This document shows, piece by piece, positions 1 through 11,235 of a stretch of 64,000 nucleotides of DNA. Origin of the DNA: Coprinellus micaceus. Its lineage: Eukaryota > Basidiomycota > Agaricomycetes > Agaricales > Psathyrellaceae. The notes beneath the pieces are model-generated. The model saw nothing but the letters and a program-made list of their open reading frames with translations, did no database searches and was not told the DNA's origin. The translations under genes and the position numbers were made by a program. Within the stretch, counting starts at the first letter, position 1, and each line of letters begins with the position of its first letter. Location: positions 1,550,001 through 1,614,000 of the forward strand of contig OX596339.1 of the NCBI GenBank assembly GCA_951394405.1, read 5' to 3'.

Positions 1-408
1 ATTCAAGCGCCATTCAGTTAACCAGGGCTTAAACAGACCGAAAGAAGCGCGATTTTAGGTGGAGAGGGATTTCCCGAGGATGGATCCGTTCAACAGCTTC
101 CCTGATTTGTGCTAACACCTTCCAATTCGGGCGGCGCTGCTCAATCGCTCGAATCCGAGAATCCACGTTAGAGAGGTCCGAACGAGCGCGTTTTTGGAGC
201 ATCAAAGCAAATCGTTAACGTCACCCAGCGCACTGGCGCGTTTTTGGGACGCGAAGGCGCAAGCCGACTATTAGGAAAAACAGATAATTCTCGATATTCT
301 TGCGGAGTTCTCAAAGGTATAAAAGGTGGGTGGTTCCAACAACAAACCTCAGCAGCAGCAGCAGCCATCTACAGCAGCCTTCCAGCTCTCCTACAGCCTC
401 TTCCAACA
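1..408 (+). promoter_or_regulatory. Upstream region and TATA core promoter of the first secreted-protein gene
   Basis: No gene is seen before the ATG at 409. A consensus TATA box (TATAAAAG) lies at 318-325, 91 bases before the start codon. The 18-base block 313-330 (AAAGGTATAAAAGGTGGG) matches 16 of 18 bases of the block 6799-6816 in front of the paralogous gene, so the core promoter appears to have been duplicated with the gene. The presumed 5' leader contains a short CAG repeat around 350-365. Confidence 0.6.
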
Positions 409-1095
409 ATGCTCTTCTTCCCCATTATCGCCTCTTTCTTCGCGTTCGGCGCCCTCACCGCCGTCGCTTCCCCTGCTCCCGCTGTCGACGCCGTCGAGAA
501 GCGCCAGGATGCTTCCAGCGTCTTGGCCATTCTCAGCACCCTGCAGTCGCAGACGGGCACCATCTTGCCTCAGATCGACAGCCTCGTCAACAGCGACACG
601 GCCACCGAAGAGAACCTCACTCCTCTTGCCCAGCAGCTCGTCGCTGCCTTGAACTCCGGAGGCGCTTCCCTCGAGTCGCTCAGGGGTCGCGTTAGCCAGA
701 ATGCTGCTAGCAATGACGAGGCTGCTGAGAAGGCCGCTGCCATCTATACTGTAGGTCTTTGCTCTGGTTCTACATAGAGGACAACGGCTAATTGCACTGT
801 TTTTTTTTTTTCGTTTTAGGATATCACCAAGAGCCTCGACAATGTCAAGACCAAGAAGCCTCACCTCTACCCCGTCTTCCCCCACTTCGGCCTCGAGGCC
901 GCCCTCCTCAAGGTTCTCTTCGGTCTCGAGCTAGTCCTCTTCGGCGTCCTCAAGCTCGTCGCTGTCTTGTAAGTCACCTCCTACATCACCATGAACGCTG
1001 ATTCACTGGCCACTATTTTCGACAGGCTGAAGACCGTTGGTGGTTTGCTCAAGGGCCTCGGATTTGTGCTCTTCCTCGTCGCCCTCGGCTTGTAA
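409..1095 (+). CDS. Small secreted protein, basidiomycete family of unknown function (copy 1)
   Basis: Three exons, 409-750, 820-968 and 1026-1095, give 186 residues. The introns at 751-819 and 969-1025 have GT and AG ends. The start is the ATG that begins a clear signal peptide (MLFFPIIASFFAFGALTAVA). A Lys-Arg site follows at about residues 30-31 (VEKRQ), as expected for Kex2-type processing. The middle is an amphipathic, Ala/Leu/Ser-rich helical region, and the C-terminal 50 residues are strongly hydrophobic with repeated Leu-Gly motifs. I infer a secreted or cell-surface protein. No enzyme motif is visible, so function is unknown. The gene at 6900-7569 is a close paralogue with the same exon lengths (149 and 70 for exons 2 and 3) and intron phases. 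It resembles the secreted Leu/Ala-rich families common in mushroom genomes. Confidence 0.85.
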
Positions 1096-1465
1096 GCTGC
1101 AGTGGCCGACCAATCGAGTAGTCACCTCTTATCATGGTAGTGCTCCAAGTTTTTTGTTGGTATTGGAGTTCGGAATTGTGACTTGGATTCGGTGTACTGT
1201 TACGGCTTCTTGGTTCGGACCCTCTGTATCGGCGTGTTTGCTCGGTTCGTGAATATGATGTGTTTTTAAGTGCTTCCTCGGTGATAATAAAGGGTAGGCG
1301 CCAACACCCTCGAACTGCAAAGGACGACAGATCTAGACGCAATATCGACGACCGAGAGTTGGAAAGGAGCGACGGCGTGCGTGAAAGGAGTAGTAAGATT
1401 AGATTATGGTATGGCATCCTGGTAACCTAAGAAAAGAAAAGAATAGATAGTCCCTCATATTTTCC
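1096..1465. other. Intergenic, convergent 3' ends
   Basis: About 370 bases between the stop of the secreted-protein gene and the stop of the convergent VPS74 gene. It should hold both 3' untranslated regions. I see no further gene. Confidence 0.6.
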
Positions 1466-2802
1466 TTAGAGAAGGGAATCCATCTTTGACAGAACCTCCA
1501 AGACTCCGGTGATCAACTCGAAGCCCAAGTCTTCCTCTCCGTCCTTTGCTTCCTTTTTGGCTTCAGTCACCAGACCAAGGACCGACTCCCTTCCGCTCAA
1601 TTCCCCATTGCTACCCATCGCGATCCTGTTGGCCTGTTGTCGCTTGGCCCTCGGGGTGCCCGGCCCCGACCCCGACCCGAACCCAGCTGGGGCGCCACCA
1701 CCAAATGGCCACACAACGAATTCATTCAGGATATCTTCGCAGCGCGCAAACGCCGCCTCCCTTTCTTCGAAGCCAAGTCTGTCGAAGGCGTTATCGAGCA
1801 CGCTAGCACAGTACGCTGAGCTGACGAGACACACGGCGCGGGTCACTCGGCACTGGATGCCCTCCTTGTCGAGCGCGGTTGGAGGGATGGCGGAGGTGGT
1901 CGAAGTGAGGAGGGATACGCAGCGGTTGATTATGGACTCTTTGACGCGAATATCGGCGACAGGGTGGGTGGCCATGTCGAATAGGAGGAAGTTGCGCTTC
2001 TCTGTTCGGAGAACACCCTTGTCGACGAGCCCCTTTAGCAAGCGCTCTCGGACTTGCTTCAACTGGAACCCAATTTTCATAACATTCCATGTTTCGCCTA
2101 TGGGCAATAGTTTAGGATTTGATGCCGGAATCGGGAATTGGGGAGTACGCACCGGACATCAGATCTACCCAAGTGTTAACGCTGTACCGCTCAATTTCCT
2201 CCTGGCCCTTCATCAACCTCAGCGCCTCGTCCAAGAGAGTCTCTCCTGTTTGCTTGTCGCTGAGAACTTCCACGAGCCGCTCCCCGGGAGGCACATGCCT
2301 GCGATTTGGGTCTTTTACTAGCGCAATGCGTTTCCGCAGCGCCAATTCCATGAGGATGCATCCGCGCAGCGCGTACGAGATGTTATCGTTCCAGAACGAC
2401 AGGTAACCCTAGACATTGAAGTGCTATGATCAGTCAGAGTTGAAGAACCCCGTAAGAGCGGGATATGTAGCGAATCGCGAGATGCAGACGTACCTGCTTG
2501 TCTTTGACGCCCAGGAGCATAATCTCCTCCATCAGGGTGAGTTTAGGCAACTTTCCACCAACCTTCGACTCCTCTCCAGCAGCATCCTGGAGGTCCCTTG
2601 GGTCATATGCAATCCTGTTTCCCCCAGCAAACTGGAATGCGGACCCGCCAGCGTGGTATGATGACTGCGGCGAGGGTTCGCTGACGCTCGACCTGCTTTC
2701 GCCACCATTTGAGTAGGGTTTGGAGCTATCGTCGTCTTCTGCGAGGCCAGAGGTGGTGTGGTTGGCTACGCGCCGGCGTTGGAGGCCGCCTGCTGATGAC
2801 AT
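1466..2802 (-). CDS. VPS74: Golgi phosphoprotein 3 / Vps74 homologue (GPP34 domain)
   Basis: Three exons on the minus strand, 2802-2494, 2408-2153 and 2097-1466, give 398 residues. The family binds PI4P on Golgi membranes and retains glycosyltransferases in the Golgi. The N-terminus (SSAGGLQRRRVA) is the typical Vps74 arginine-rich start, which is why the ATG at 2802 was chosen; the reading frame continues upstream but only from a TTG. GPP34 signatures follow: LTLMEEIMLLGVKDKQ, then GYLSFWNDNISYALRGCILM, then ELALRKRIALV, then the region running from NTWVDLMSG across the second intron into ETWNVMK. An acidic, Ser-rich insert of about 60 residues precedes the domain, and a Gly/Pro-rich insert lies near the C-terminus. 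Both introns have clean GT/AG ends. Through its role in Golgi glycosylation it could act on the secreted proteins and GH17 enzyme encoded nearby, but no functional link is implied. Confidence 0.95.
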
Positions 2803-3390
2803 TTGAATGCGACGAGGGTCTGGTAATGAGGAATTTGGACAAGTCGCCCGTGACGGACATCGACAGCCTGCATGGGAGCTAGTACGGCAATTGCCGAGGC
2901 CCAATACAGCATTCGCGATTGATATGGCCGACAACCCACTCAAGCACCTCCATGTGCTCGTCCTCAGTGCTCAGTTTCCTACTCTCAGCATTCATGGTCA
3001 TGTTGGAGAAGTTTCTTATTTTCCCCGTGGCACGTATCTCGGAATAGGAAAGAACCATCTCACAGCAACACCCACACCCACTGGCAGCAATTCGAAGACC
3101 CGTGATCCAAGGACACCTGTGTTATGTGCTAACTCCAAACTCCCTTCTACCAGCACATGAAAACCCTGAACATGCTTGTGTACTATCCCATTCCAGGGAG
3201 GTCGAGGAGCGCAAGCATGGGGCTATTTTTAGCGCATAACACAGCCCGAGGCGCAGGCTGATCTAATTATAGCGGCGCCTGCTAAACTGAGCGGGATAAA
3301 CATGAAGTGCGGGCATAACTGGCCCTTGCCTTTGCCCCACCACCATCGCGTCCGCAGTCGCCCCAAACCGACCCTCATTTTGAAGCCAGG
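2803..3390. promoter_or_regulatory. Shared upstream region of VPS74 and the GH17 gene
   Basis: A 588-base divergent intergenic region. No consensus TATA box is placed convincingly on either side, and no additional gene is seen. Confidence 0.5.
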
Positions 3391-5587
3391 ATGAGCGCAG
3401 GGCGGTACACCGATTCCGACTCGCGAGTCGATCCATTCTCCGACGCCAACGATCGCAATCATGGACACAACGAGCAGGACTACAATTACCCAGTCAGTAT
3501 TAATATCGTTTTCTGGAGCCATTTACTCGACGCCTGTCGGGCAGCTGCATACGGCGGCTCATTTTCTCCTTTTAAGTTTGGGGGGTCTGCGACCTCTTGG
3601 TGTGACTCTGGTGCTAACCTCGGGCTGACCTCATAGACGACGAGCGGAAACGACATTCCACTCCAATCCTCAAATCCCGGAGGTTTCTTCAGCGCCAACA
3701 GGGGATACACCGGTCTGCCTCATAACGAGAACGAAGCCGATCTCTCAACCCAAACCCCGCCCACGGCTTTCTACGGCGCTCCAGCTGGTGCAGCAAGTTC
3801 AGTAAACCAGCCATACGCCAGTAGCGGGTTCGGGATGTCGGAAAGTCGCTACAGCGACAGCAACTTTGGGTGCAAGGGTATAGGGTCGGGCTCGGGCTCG
3901 CTGAGGCCCAGTTCGAGTGCCTTGGATAATGGTCCCTCGCCATGGCTGCAGCAGCAACAGAAGGGTGCGAATAGGTCAAAATGGCTAGTGAGTGCGGTGC
4001 CAATAGCAGCCTCGTCGAAACGTCATGCTGATTCTTCTCGTAGATTTGGGGGGCCGTGTTCGCTGTGGTCGGTCTCGCTATTATTGGTATCGTCGTCGGT
4101 GTCGTCGTGTCGAAGAACAATAGCAAGTCATCGAGTTCTTCGTCGTCGGGTAAGCCCTGGTGGATCCTCCTCCTCGATGCTCATTGTTGACCATTGTCGA
4201 TAGCCGGCGTGGTCAACCAGACCGACCCTAATGACCCGAGTACCTTCGTCAAGGATTCGAGATTACACCAATCCTTCTATGGATTGGCATATACCCCCAA
4301 GGACTCGCAACTCCCTGGGTGTGGAAACAAGCTTGGTGAGCTCGGGTCGTTTCCTTCGGAAAGTATCAGAGACTGATCACCCTTTATAGCGGATGTTATC
4401 ACGGACATACAGCTCATCTCCCAATTGACCAAGGTTCGCTATTAAATCCACCTCCTTTTCCCTGTCTCACCAAACATCAGAGGATTCGTCTATACGGTTC
4501 GGACTGCAACCAAACGGCCCTCGTGGTATGCCCGGCTCCTGTCGCCCGCATCTTCCGGCGTGCTCACTGTAACTCGTAGCTCGAAGCCATCAAACGGACT
4601 AAGGTAGATATGGAAGTCTTCCTCGGCAACTACCCCGTCTCGACCGATAGCGGCGAGGCATACCGTAGACAGAGAGACGCCATGAAAGAGGCCATCCAAA
4701 CGTATGGAACGGACCACATCGCGGGCGTCACAGTCGGTAATGAGTTTATGCTCAAGTGAGATTTCCTATGACTTTTCTTTCGCCGATATCCTGATAATCG
4801 TTTATCAAGCTACCTCAACGCCAATGGAGCCACAGAAGCGAACAGCGCTACCGGCGACACTGGTGCTGCCCTCCTGATCGCTGACATCGATGATACCCGC
4901 CAAATGCTCGCTGGGTTGAGCCTGAGCAAGACACTCCCCGTCGGAACGTCCGATGCTGGAAGTTACTTCAACACCAAGGTCCTGGAAGCTGTGGACTACG
5001 GGGTACGTTTCTCATCAATCCTTTTGGCTAATAGTATCTCATCCACGCGTAGATGGCCAACGTACATCCCTGGTTCGCCAACATTAGCGCCGAAAAATCT
5101 GCGGCATGGACAGCAAACTTCTTCCAGGAGGTAGATGTCGCCGCAGCGTCCGCACTCTCAAACAACCCGAAGATGTACATCGCTGAGACTGGGTGGCCGA
5201 CAGAGTCGTCGGACGCTGGTAACGCGAACAATGGAGCCTCGCCTGCGAGTGTGGCGGGTTTGCAAACCTTCATGGATACCTTCGTTTGCGAAGCAAACAC
5301 CAACGGGACGGGGTACTTCTTCTTTGAGGTGCGTTAGCTACCTACCTGACCGAGGAATGCACTGACCCTCTGGTTTGCGTTCCTATCACATGCAGTTCTT
5401 CGACGAACCTTGGAAAGATGCTCAGTTCGGCGGTGTCGAAGGGTGGTGGGGACTATTTACCTCGGAGTAAGTGTTCCCTGCATTCTTCCTTCCTTCCGTA
5501 CCCAACATCACCATTAACACTGCTAACGGAGCCCCTTACAGCCGCGAGCTCAAAAACATCACCATCCCAACGTGTACGGCGCCCTGA
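3391..5587 (+). CDS. Membrane-anchored glycoside hydrolase family 17 (endo-beta-1,3-glucanase/glucosidase type)
   Basis: Eleven short exons (3391-3492, 3637-3987, 4044-4149, 4204-4335, 4390-4433, 4481-4525, 4580-4755, 4810-5002, 5053-5328, 5396-5466, 5542-5587) join to 513 residues. The first 150 residues are hydrophilic, disordered and cytosolic. One transmembrane helix lies at about 152-173 (IWGAVFAVVGLAIIGIVVGV). A Ser-rich linker and the GH17 domain follow outside the membrane, giving a type II topology. Catalytic signatures are present: VTVGNE, with the acid/base Glu near 315, and IAETGWPT, with the nucleophile Glu near 428. RLYGSDCNQ and YFFFEFFDEPWK are also typical of the family. Members cleave or remodel cell-wall beta-1,3-glucan. 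The start is the first ATG in an open frame. Intron 1 has a weak donor (GTCAGT). Confidence 0.92.
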
Positions 5588-6899
5588 ACGTCGATCTTGC
5601 GTACTCTGGAGAGATCTATCATTCTCTCGTCGCCACCCCACATCAAATATCCACCCATATCCATAATTCATATACACAGTAATATTCTATCAAGCGCCTT
5701 GCACCTATGGACTCTTTCATCTCCCATTATACGTCCGACGCAATACCTAGAGAGTCAGCTTGCACTTACCATGTCCCTCCATCATTCGTTTTGTGCCCTT
5801 TCTTCGAACTGCGAACTCTTCGTCATCTTGGACTTTTATATCTACCTGCGACTGCCCTGAACACCGTCACGAATATTATCACGACCACCCCCACAATACT
5901 CGTTGGAATTTTCGGATTGCACGGCTGACAGGTGGGCGCTAAGCGTGGGAACGCGCCTGGCGGATCGTGAGCCTGAGAGTCATTTCTCCCATTGGTTCTT
6001 TTCAAACCATCGACTTCGTAGAGCACACGACCCTCTATCTCATTCCCCTCGGGTCGTTTCAACCGTGCTCTTCGTACGAATACTCTCGCATATGGTTGTC
6101 GTCACCCAGCCCTCGAAAGAGCGTTCTCGCGAGTCCTAGTATTCGCTTCGACGTCAGGAATCCATATGACCTCCCTGTCGCTTCGGTACAGAGAAATGGA
6201 AGAGCCTCTCAACATTCTCAGACCTGACCTCGACTCTCGATGACGCAAGTCGCTCAGACTTGCCTCAGGCTCGAAGCAGGGCGTGAATCCCCTCACTCAG
6301 GAGAGCTTGTTGCATGATCTTCGTCAGAAACTGTGCCACACTTGGATAGAACCCCAGACGAGAGAAGCTAGGAGCATTCACGATCTTCATCTTGGGTTGA
6401 TTGATGTGAAAGGTAATCGAGAGCACTGCTTGCGATAGAGGTGGTGGCCTAGGAAGACACCCCGCCGCGTGAGTGAATCACCCCCCTGACCAGCAACCTT
6501 GCTTTTAACATATATCTCTCCAGGTGTGCCTAGGCGACGTAGTGAAGGTATATCGAACCTGACGCGCGTCGGCTATCTGGTTTACTTCCTGTAGGGATTT
6601 CCCGTAGTTCGAGCAGCGCTGCTCTCCACGGCCCTACACCAAGAAACCTCGCGGAACGCATTAACCGACTGCTGCTTCCTTGGAGCTTCAGAGGTAAACT
6701 CTGACGCCATCTCCGCCTAAAACTTCTCATCGTGCTCGTGGACCCCAAGCGTCATCCCCTGCGCGGCCAAAAAAAATGGCGTACTGGAGAAAGATCTGAA
6801 AGATATAAAAGCTGGGCAACTTTAGTGGGAGTCCCCAGCAGCACACAGCCGGCTACAACCCTTCGAGTGTACTCAGACCAGTCAATTACTTGATTCAAG
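5588..6899 (+). promoter_or_regulatory. Intergenic region with TATA core promoter of the second secreted-protein gene
   Basis: About 1.3 kb without a convincing gene. A TATA box (TATAAAA) at 6804-6810 lies 96 bases before the ATG at 6900, inside the block 6799-6816 that nearly repeats the promoter block of the first copy (313-330). Short open frames between 5600 and 6300 overlap on both strands and show no family signature. Confidence 0.6.
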
Positions 6900-7569
6900 A
6901 TGTTGTTCTTCCCCGTCCTCGCCTCTTTCTTCGCCTTCGGCGCTCTCACTGCCGTTGCCTCTCCTGCACCCAGTGTCGAGAGGCGCGAGGGCGTCTCCGG
7001 CGCCTTGGCTGTCCTCTTTGACCTCGATACTGAGATCAACCTCATCCTTCCTCGGATCGACATGCTCGTCAACTCTCAGACCTCCATCGCGGCAGACATT
7101 GAGCCCCTGGCCATTCAGCTCGTCGGAGCCCTGAAGACCGGAAGCGCCAAACTCGATGCGCTCACCGGGAGGGCTGACGCCAACTCGGGTGGAACCAACG
7201 CCGAGGTCGCTAAGAAGACGGCCGATATCTACACGGTAAGTCGCTCGACATGCCGTTCGGTAGTCAACCTCCTAAATATTACACAGGGCATCGCCAAGGC
7301 CCTCGACAAGGTCAAGGCCAAGAACTTCCTGTTCTACCTTCTATTCGTCAAGTACAGTATTGAGGGCGCTCTCATTGGGGTCCTACTGAGCCTTGACGAC
7401 GCCCTCACTGGCGTCCTCCCCCTTGTGGGCAATCTGTACGCGCCCCCTTTACCGCTCCGTTCGCATGAATTCGCTCCTGATGTGTTTCCCCCCGTCTAGC
7501 CTGAGTGCCGTCGATACATTGCTCAGCGGTTTGGGCTTCTTGCACATCAAGCTCCTCCTTGGCTTGTGA
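6900..7569 (+). CDS. Small secreted protein, basidiomycete family of unknown function (copy 2)
   Basis: Three exons, 6900-7235, 7287-7435 and 7500-7569, give 184 residues. The signal peptide (MLFFPVLASFFAFGALTAVA) differs from copy 1 by one conservative change over 20 residues. The mature part is more diverged. A dibasic-like site (ERRE) replaces the KR of copy 1. The central region repeats the pattern ILPRID-LVNSQT...PLAIQLVGAL found in copy 1 as ILPQID-LVNSDT...PLAQQLVAAL. Exon lengths 149 and 70 and both intron phases equal those of copy 1, which shows gene duplication. The C-terminus is again hydrophobic and ends LLLGL, compared with LVALGL. Function is unknown; secretion is inferred from the signal peptide. 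Confidence 0.85.
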
Positions 7570-7784
7570 ACTCACCGACAACCTGAAAGCCTTCTTTTCT
7601 TCCCGCTTCTCGGACTTTCTTTAGTGTGTTACTAGGTGCCTAGATCCTAGACTTCCCTGTATTGTTGAGGATGTGCTGAATCCCATGTATATTGTTGCTT
7701 GTTCAGATTATCGAAGCCCACCACGATCAGTAGACTGAAATTCGATTCCATACGGAAGTACTAGACAAGCAGACCAGCCGCCAG

Positions 7785-9246
7785 TTACATTTGAGGGGAT
7801 CTTCGCTGGCACCTTGCTCGTTGTGGAATTCCGGTCATACGATCTTTTCTGGTAAATGTAATCGACCCAGTGGGCGGGTCTCCCACTTCATGCCAGTAGT
7901 GTCCCTTGGTTTCTTCAGGTCCGAACTGGAGGCGGTGCAGCCCGTCGACGAGTTTTGCTGAACCCCAGCTGAACCTCCATGGAGCACGGCTCACCCACTC
8001 CGGTAAAGACTCTGGATCTTGTAGTGAGATTTTGGAAGACATGAACTTGAGAGTCGGAGCTGCAGAAACAAAGGAATCGATGGCCTCCTTGGTGTCTGGT
8101 GAAAGTCGAGAAAGAGTGAATTCCAGTGTCAAGAGGTAGGGTGCAATTGGAAGCCAGAGGGGTAGAAGCAACCCCACTCCTGTGGCGCCGGAGAAGGCTA
8201 CGCGGCATGCGACCCCCGTGTGACTAAGGGGCGAGAACGAGAAAGTAGGGGAAGGACTTCCCCCGAACTGGACGCCCGCGTCCACAACCAGTTTGCATCC
8301 ATGCGAGGGACACTTAGGAAGGGTGTGTTCACTGACGATGAGTTCGATGAGTCCGTCAAAGCAGCGCGATTGTGTGGAGGGGCCATCCCACCCATACGCC
8401 GAGACAACGTTGATCACTTGGACTGAAGGGATGGCCATTCGGCTGAGAAGGTGGTGCACAGAAGGGAAAGGAGTGCATAAGCTTAGTACGGTGAGCTTTG
8501 GGAGGGTGATCAGTTCCCTTGCCGACATCTCGTTAGCAAGCGGCGCTCGCCAGTCCTGCAACTCCACATTCAGCGATAGTCGTACGAGGTTGGGACATCC
8601 CTGGAGTACCCGCGCCCACTGCCCACAAGTCCTCCAGAGCTCGCCTTCGAGGCGATCGTCGACCTCAATATCCAGTACTTGCATGCTGTTGAACTGAAGT
8701 AGGTCGAGGTTGACCCAGCATTGGAAGATGTGGAGGGATTTTAGTGGAGACTTGCCTCCGTCGAGGATAAGATCGGGTAATGTGTAGTACCCAGGGTCTG
8801 AGGGGTTACGAAGAACTGTGAGATGCTCCAGTACGGCAGGGGAAGTTGTTGGTATTGCGAGGTAGCGCAAGGAATCGACGGTAACCTGGCTCAGGAGGAG
8901 TGAATATGAGCGGATTCGGGGGAGACACTCGATCTCCAGCTTCGAGGGTATGCACGTGTGATGCCGATATCCCACCGGCCGATCCCATCCCACATCCAGA
9001 ATGGTCCCCTGTCCACACCTCCTCAGCAGCTCATTGGAGCGGTCGTCGTCGTGGGGGCCCACAAATACGTAGCGCCGCCAAAGGTCGGGACAGGATACGG
9101 CGACTTCTCTCCAATGGGAGCAGGTGTGGGAGATGGCATCTCGGTTGGGCGATGCTGCAGAAGATGTAGGAAAGAACGTCCTCAGAGAGGGTGTCAATAG
9201 GTGGGTAATGTAAGGCTGTGGCGGATTCTGCAAGATAGCGTGCCAT
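7785..9246 (-). pseudogene. F-box protein gene with apparent frameshift in the F-box
   Basis: The only ATG that gives an F-box start is at 9246 (minus). It reads IDTLSEDVLSYIF and then stays in a frame that ends at 9031 without family signature. The expected continuation, RDAISHTCSHWREVAVSCPDLWRRY, and the long leucine-rich body down to 7785 are one frame over. The switch must lie near 9140-9165. No GT-AG intron of plausible length can bridge it. The downstream frame extends back to 9284, but only from a GTG. I read this as a one- or two-base indel, either a real lesion (pseudogene) or an assembly error. The body of about 450 residues has irregular LRR-like segments, as in the large mushroom F-box families that act as SCF ubiquitin-ligase adaptors. 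Confidence 0.65.
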
Positions 9247-9480
9247 GGTTGTTCAGAAGAAGCTTGAAGCTTGTGCAGCTGCACGAGTGGCAGCTAACAA
9301 GCGGAGCTCCAAAATCTTTGATCCCGGGGTGTCGCCGAAGTTGGTCCAAAATAGGCGCCCATACTGCTTCTGGCAAAAATCAAGGAAAACTGAACGAGCG
9401 AGAACATCGATACAGGCATAAAAGCAACAAATTACCATGCCTTACGTACTCGTCGTCAGAGAAAGCAATATCTCTCTCAT

Positions 9481-10865
9481 CTATTCCGTTCTCTCATCCC
9501 GGTCAGCTATATAACGAGCGACAAATATGAAGCCCGCCCATCCAGAAGTGAACATTCCCGCCGTTGCAACAAAGACGGACACAAGCAAGTTGCTTACACT
9601 CTTTCGCTTCAAAACCTTGCATACGTAGACTGCTTGCACTACTGAGGGGCCAGGGGTACGGAAGGTATCCAACGCAGACCCCCCAGCTGAGCCAATGAGT
9701 AGGGACTGCTCTTCCAGGTATGCATTTAAGCGAGAGACCATCCTTGGCGCCAGCGGTGTTCTCGGAAAGGATGGAACCAACGTCCGGTTTAGCACCTCGG
9801 GATGCGTCAGCAAATTGTTCGGTGAAGGATTTCCGAGGTCGATGCGGATAGCAGCAATTGTGAGGTGAAGGACGTTGAGAATGGCAGGCCGCATGTTGTC
9901 GTCCAGAACAAACGGAGTGCCAAAATAAGGTCGGGAGGAGGCTTCTTGCATGATGTCCAAACCTGCAAGAACGACGCTCACTGCACTGATATTGAACTTT
10001 GGTGGGTCTGTTGCGCAGGGGAGGAGTGTGCCGTTAGCGATACCGACAGAGGCCGGACAGAACTCGACGTTTGCTCTGAATGAGGCGGCCACTACTCCTG
10101 TACGGTTGGATCCCTCGTAAGCACTCCAGCCACGACTCCCGGCGTCGTACGTGGCTTGAGTAAAGCTTTTGGTAGGCCAGGGGTAGCTAAGTCAGCTTTG
10201 AGTTGGGGCGCAGGAAAATACTCCAGAAATGCTCACATTTCTACCAAATTTGAATTCACAGGGTCGTTCTCTCCGGACTGAGTCTCACGTAAAAGGGGAC
10301 TCCGATAGCCAGGAAGGGAGGAGAACGTGAGAGTGGTTGACGCTACGACTTCAAGGCCATCGCTTCCTCGGCAAGCAACGTAAACAGTGGTTCCGAGTGT
10401 CCAAGTTCTGAGATCTCCGTACGAGCTCAGCTGAACAATATCGCAGTTGTCCAACGTTGCGCCGTCGTAAGCAACGCTTGATTTGCCTGCGTTTGGCCGA
10501 GTGATAGCGACTATCTTCCACTCGAAAAGGGATGCGTTCGTCACGATTGACTCGCCGACGTTGAAAACACGCCGAGCGCATAAGGTGCCCGGCTTGGGCG
10601 GGGAGGCGACTGAATGGAACCAAAACGATTGGGTCTCATTGAAGTTGCTGCTGAGTATCACAGACGGTTCATAGCCAACAATGGCGACTGCAAGCATCAA
10701 TCAGCCCGGTGGGTTGTCGTTGAGTTCAAGGCCAAACATACCGTTTATGACTGTCAGAGCCGCGAGGGAAAGGAACGCCGCGGTGTAGGTCAGCCTGTTA
10801 AAGAGCCTTGACTGGAATTCGCGAGTCACCGAGTACTCGATGTTTGGGAGGATCCAGAAGGCCAT
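9481..10865 (-). CDS. Two-pass membrane glycoprotein of unknown function (copy A)
   Basis: Three exons, 10865-10742, 10687-10237 and 10165-9481, give 419 residues and align end to end with the gene at 37595-39110. Exons 1 and 2 have the same lengths in both copies (124 and 451). The N-terminus (MAFWILPNIEYSV) is followed by a hydrophobic helix (TYTAAFLSLAALTVI). A large domain with several N-glycosylation sequons (NET, NAS, NRT) and conserved cysteines comes next. A second hydrophobic helix (FVATAGMFTSGWAGFIFVA) lies near the C-terminus. Highly conserved blocks are DNC, YVACRG, AAIRIDLGNPSPNN and PGPS-VQAVYVC. No known enzyme motif is visible. I chose the acceptor at 10166 because it aligns residue for residue with the paralogue; a TTAG acceptor at 10187 would add seven residues. 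Confidence 0.8.
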
Positions 10866-11235
10866 GTCTGAAGTGGGGTGGGTTGTGTGCTGTGAGTGTC
10901 ACATCAGAGGACCGACGGGCAATATTTAAAGGCCACAAGAAACGCTCTGGTGTCTGTGCTATAAAGTGTAATTAAATATTTGAGGGATTGACTCGGGGAT
11001 GAGGTTTAACGTTTATAGCCTTCGAGAGAAATCTATGAACGCCGCTTATGTCTTGCGTCCCGAACGTGGTTATCTGACGGCAAGAGGTCGGGAGCATAGC
11101 ATTGGTGCAACGAAAAGGGCCTACTGCGGTGGGCAGACTCACGACAGATATTAGAGATGGTTTAGGCATTAGCCCTGGGATAGCATACACACGGTGATAG
11201 TATAAGGAGTGGAGTGGAGGACCCAAATGCGGCAC
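10866..11235 (-). promoter_or_regulatory. Upstream region of membrane glycoprotein copy A
   Basis: About 370 bases between this start and the stop of the upstream GMC oxidoreductase. A TATA-like element on the minus strand (TTTAAATATT, within 10921-10935) lies 60-70 bases before the ATG. No gene is seen. Confidence 0.4.
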
